Source: Cohaesibacteraceae bacterium (GTDB lineage Bacteria > Pseudomonadota > Alphaproteobacteria > Rhizobiales > Cohaesibacteraceae). Taken from it: DNA of 7,979 nucleotides. Both the position numbers and the translations under genes were made by a program. Location: positions 2,827-10,805 of the forward strand of contig JAESRR010000061.1 in assembly GCA_016764535.1 (NCBI GenBank), in the 5' to 3' direction. Shown here in pieces: positions 7,135 to 7,979 of this stretch. Each line of letters begins with the position of its first letter. Position 1 is the stretch's first letter. The notes beneath the pieces were generated by a model. The model made no database searches. It saw nothing but the letters and a program-made list of their open reading frames with translations, and was not told the origin of the DNA.

Positions 7135-7773
7135 TCAGACCCCAAGTCTATTTCCCCGAATTGCTTCTCTGCTTTTCTGTGCCAGCTGTTCGCGAAAATC
7201 ATCTACAATTAATCCATACAAAACATGATCCCGCCAGCGGCCATTGATCTTTAGGTACCGCCTTGCAAATCCTTCTTTTTCAAACCCGACACGTTCCAAA
7301 ACCGTTCTGGATGCAAGATTTTCAGGAATACAAGCTGCCTCTATTCGATGTAAATTAAGACTGGAAAAAGCAAATTTAGAGAGCACCTCGACGCCAGCTT
7401 TCATAAATCCTTTTCCGGAATATTTTTCTGCCATCCAATACCCCATCGAGCAGGATCGGGAAGCTCTTCTTCGTATATTTGAGAGATTTATTCCACCAAG
7501 CATATGTCCAGACTGGCCTTCAAATATGAAATACGAATACCCTCTATCTTCTCTTGCCTCAATCTTGTTGCGCCTGACCCTGTCATAGTAAAATGAACGG
7601 GAAAGCCCGTTGGACGGCCATGTCGGTTCCCAGGGGATCAAATAATCCCGACTACCGGAACGCAACGCCATCCATTCTTCGTAATCAGTTTTTTGAGGTG
7701 GTCGAAGCGTAACACCCTTCCCTGATATTTCGGGGTGCTGTATTTTATTGCGGGAATTCCAGTGAAATAACAT
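7135..7773 (-). CDS. GNAT acetyltransferase, RimJ/RimL type
   Basis: This 212-residue acetyltransferase uses acetyl-CoA and belongs to the group that includes RimJ, which acetylates the N-terminal alanine of ribosomal protein S5. VTLRPPQKTDYEEWMALR (21-38) and LIPWEPTWP (45-53) match the N-terminal part. GYWMAEKYSGKGFM (111-124) is the acetyl-CoA loop with the GxG of the family. LHRIEAACIPENLASRTVLERVGFEKEG (141-168) and YLKINGRWRDHVLYGL (173-188) closely follow RimJ, including the WRDH block. The ATG at 7771-7773 has GGGAG 11 nt upstream, slightly distant. It lies 29 bp after the M16 peptidase stop and is probably co-transcribed with it. The real substrate is not deducible: several alphaproteobacterial homologues share these motifs without proven S5 activity, so no symbol is given. 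Confidence 0.93.
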   Translation of the reverse strand: MLFHWNSRNKIQHPEISGKGVTLRPPQKTDYEEWMALRSGSRDYLIPWEPTWPSNGLSRSFYYDRVRRNKIEAREDRGYSYFIFEGQSGHMLGGINLSNIRRRASRSCSMGYWMAEKYSGKGFMKAGVEVLSKFAFSSLNLHRIEAACIPENLASRTVLERVGFEKEGFARRYLKINGRWRDHVLYGLIVDDFREQLAQKSREAIRGNRLGV

Positions 7774-7802
7774 TTTGGAAAAGTCTCCCGTTCAGACCTG
7801 CT

Positions 7803-7979
7803 CTATAAATCGGTTCCAATGGTTTTTGACACATCGTCACAATCCATAAGTCCGTCAACAGGTCCAATTGATGACAATGTTGGCCTGGATTTGGTAAATA
7901 TCCGCTCGGATAATTCACGTAAATCCGTGGTTGTGACACCTTCAATCCTGTCGATGATATCCTGCAAGGCCAGTGGCAT
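7803..7979 (-). CDS. M16 peptidase, C-terminal end (partial)
   Basis: Only the last 58 residues are present; the gene continues past the right edge. The segment LQDIIDRIEGVTTTDLRELSERIF followed by RPTLSSIGPVDGL resembles the C-terminal end of alphaproteobacterial M16 (insulinase/mitochondrial processing peptidase-like) proteins, where an 'I..I..VT..D....A.R.F...RPTLA.LGPV' block closes the second M16 domain. The zinc-binding HXXEH motif would lie far upstream, outside the window, so activity cannot be judged. The ATG that happens to sit at the edge (7977-7979) is an internal methionine, not the start. The following GNAT gene begins 29 bp after this stop, consistent with an operon, an order I recall from Hyphomicrobiales. 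Confidence 0.8.
   Translation of the reverse strand: MPLALQDIIDRIEGVTTTDLRELSERIFTKSRPTLSSIGPVDGLMDCDDVSKTIGTDL

Noticed and set aside
7745..7945. 66-codon minus-strand frame at the right end
   Set aside because: It overlaps the M16 tail in another frame and runs into the GNAT start; the M16 frame has recognisable family sequence and this one does not.

Overview
The window reads as a chromosomal segment of an alphaproteobacterium, most likely Hyphomicrobiales (Rhizobiales). The strongest marker is an almost textbook CcrM cell-cycle DNA methyltransferase with its C-terminal RAMA domain. A YqgE/AlgH protein, a stand-alone DsbD-type periplasmic domain protein, a RimJ-like acetyltransferase and the tail of an M16 processing-type peptidase are all familiar in that group. 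Base composition is moderate, a little under 50% GC by eye, which is low for the order, so the exact genus is open.

Layout. Positions 1-509 hold no recognisable intact protein gene. The left part (33-212, minus strand) may carry a decayed fragment of an IS110-family transposase. The right part (about 244-437, plus strand) has the full anatomy of a small RNA gene: a promoter-like stretch overlapped by a TTAA-N7-TTAA CtrA-type box, a long hairpin starting at the predicted transcription start, a second small hairpin, and a 12-bp terminator stem with a T tract. Positions 510-3192 hold three minus-strand genes, transcribed in the order DsbD-like periplasmic protein, Prx5-type peroxiredoxin, ccrM. 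The 186-bp region 3193-3378 separates the DsbD-like gene from plus-strand yqgE (3379-3996). yqgE converges, with 8 bp between stop codons, on a 992-residue membrane c-di-GMP protein (4005-6983, minus). This protein has a signal peptide, a periplasmic domain, seven membrane segments, then PAS, a degenerate GGDEF and an intact EAL domain. Upstream of it on the same strand lie a RimJ-type GNAT acetyltransferase (7135-7773) and the C-terminal end of an M16 peptidase (7803-7979), which runs off the right edge.

How the parts relate. The M16 and GNAT genes are 29 bp apart and look co-transcribed; the c-di-GMP gene follows after 151 bp and may have its own promoter. The DsbD-like protein and the peroxiredoxin both concern thiol redox, in the periplasm and cytosol respectively. 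CcrM (GANTC methylation) and the possible CtrA box at the small RNA promoter both point to the alphaproteobacterial cell-cycle circuit. The upstream region of ccrM carries a GANTC site, a perfect inverted repeat and a half CtrA box, as expected if ccrM is itself controlled by that circuit.

The most interesting item is the putative small RNA beside ccrM. I do not recognise its family. Promoter, wobble pairing and terminator all point to the same strand.
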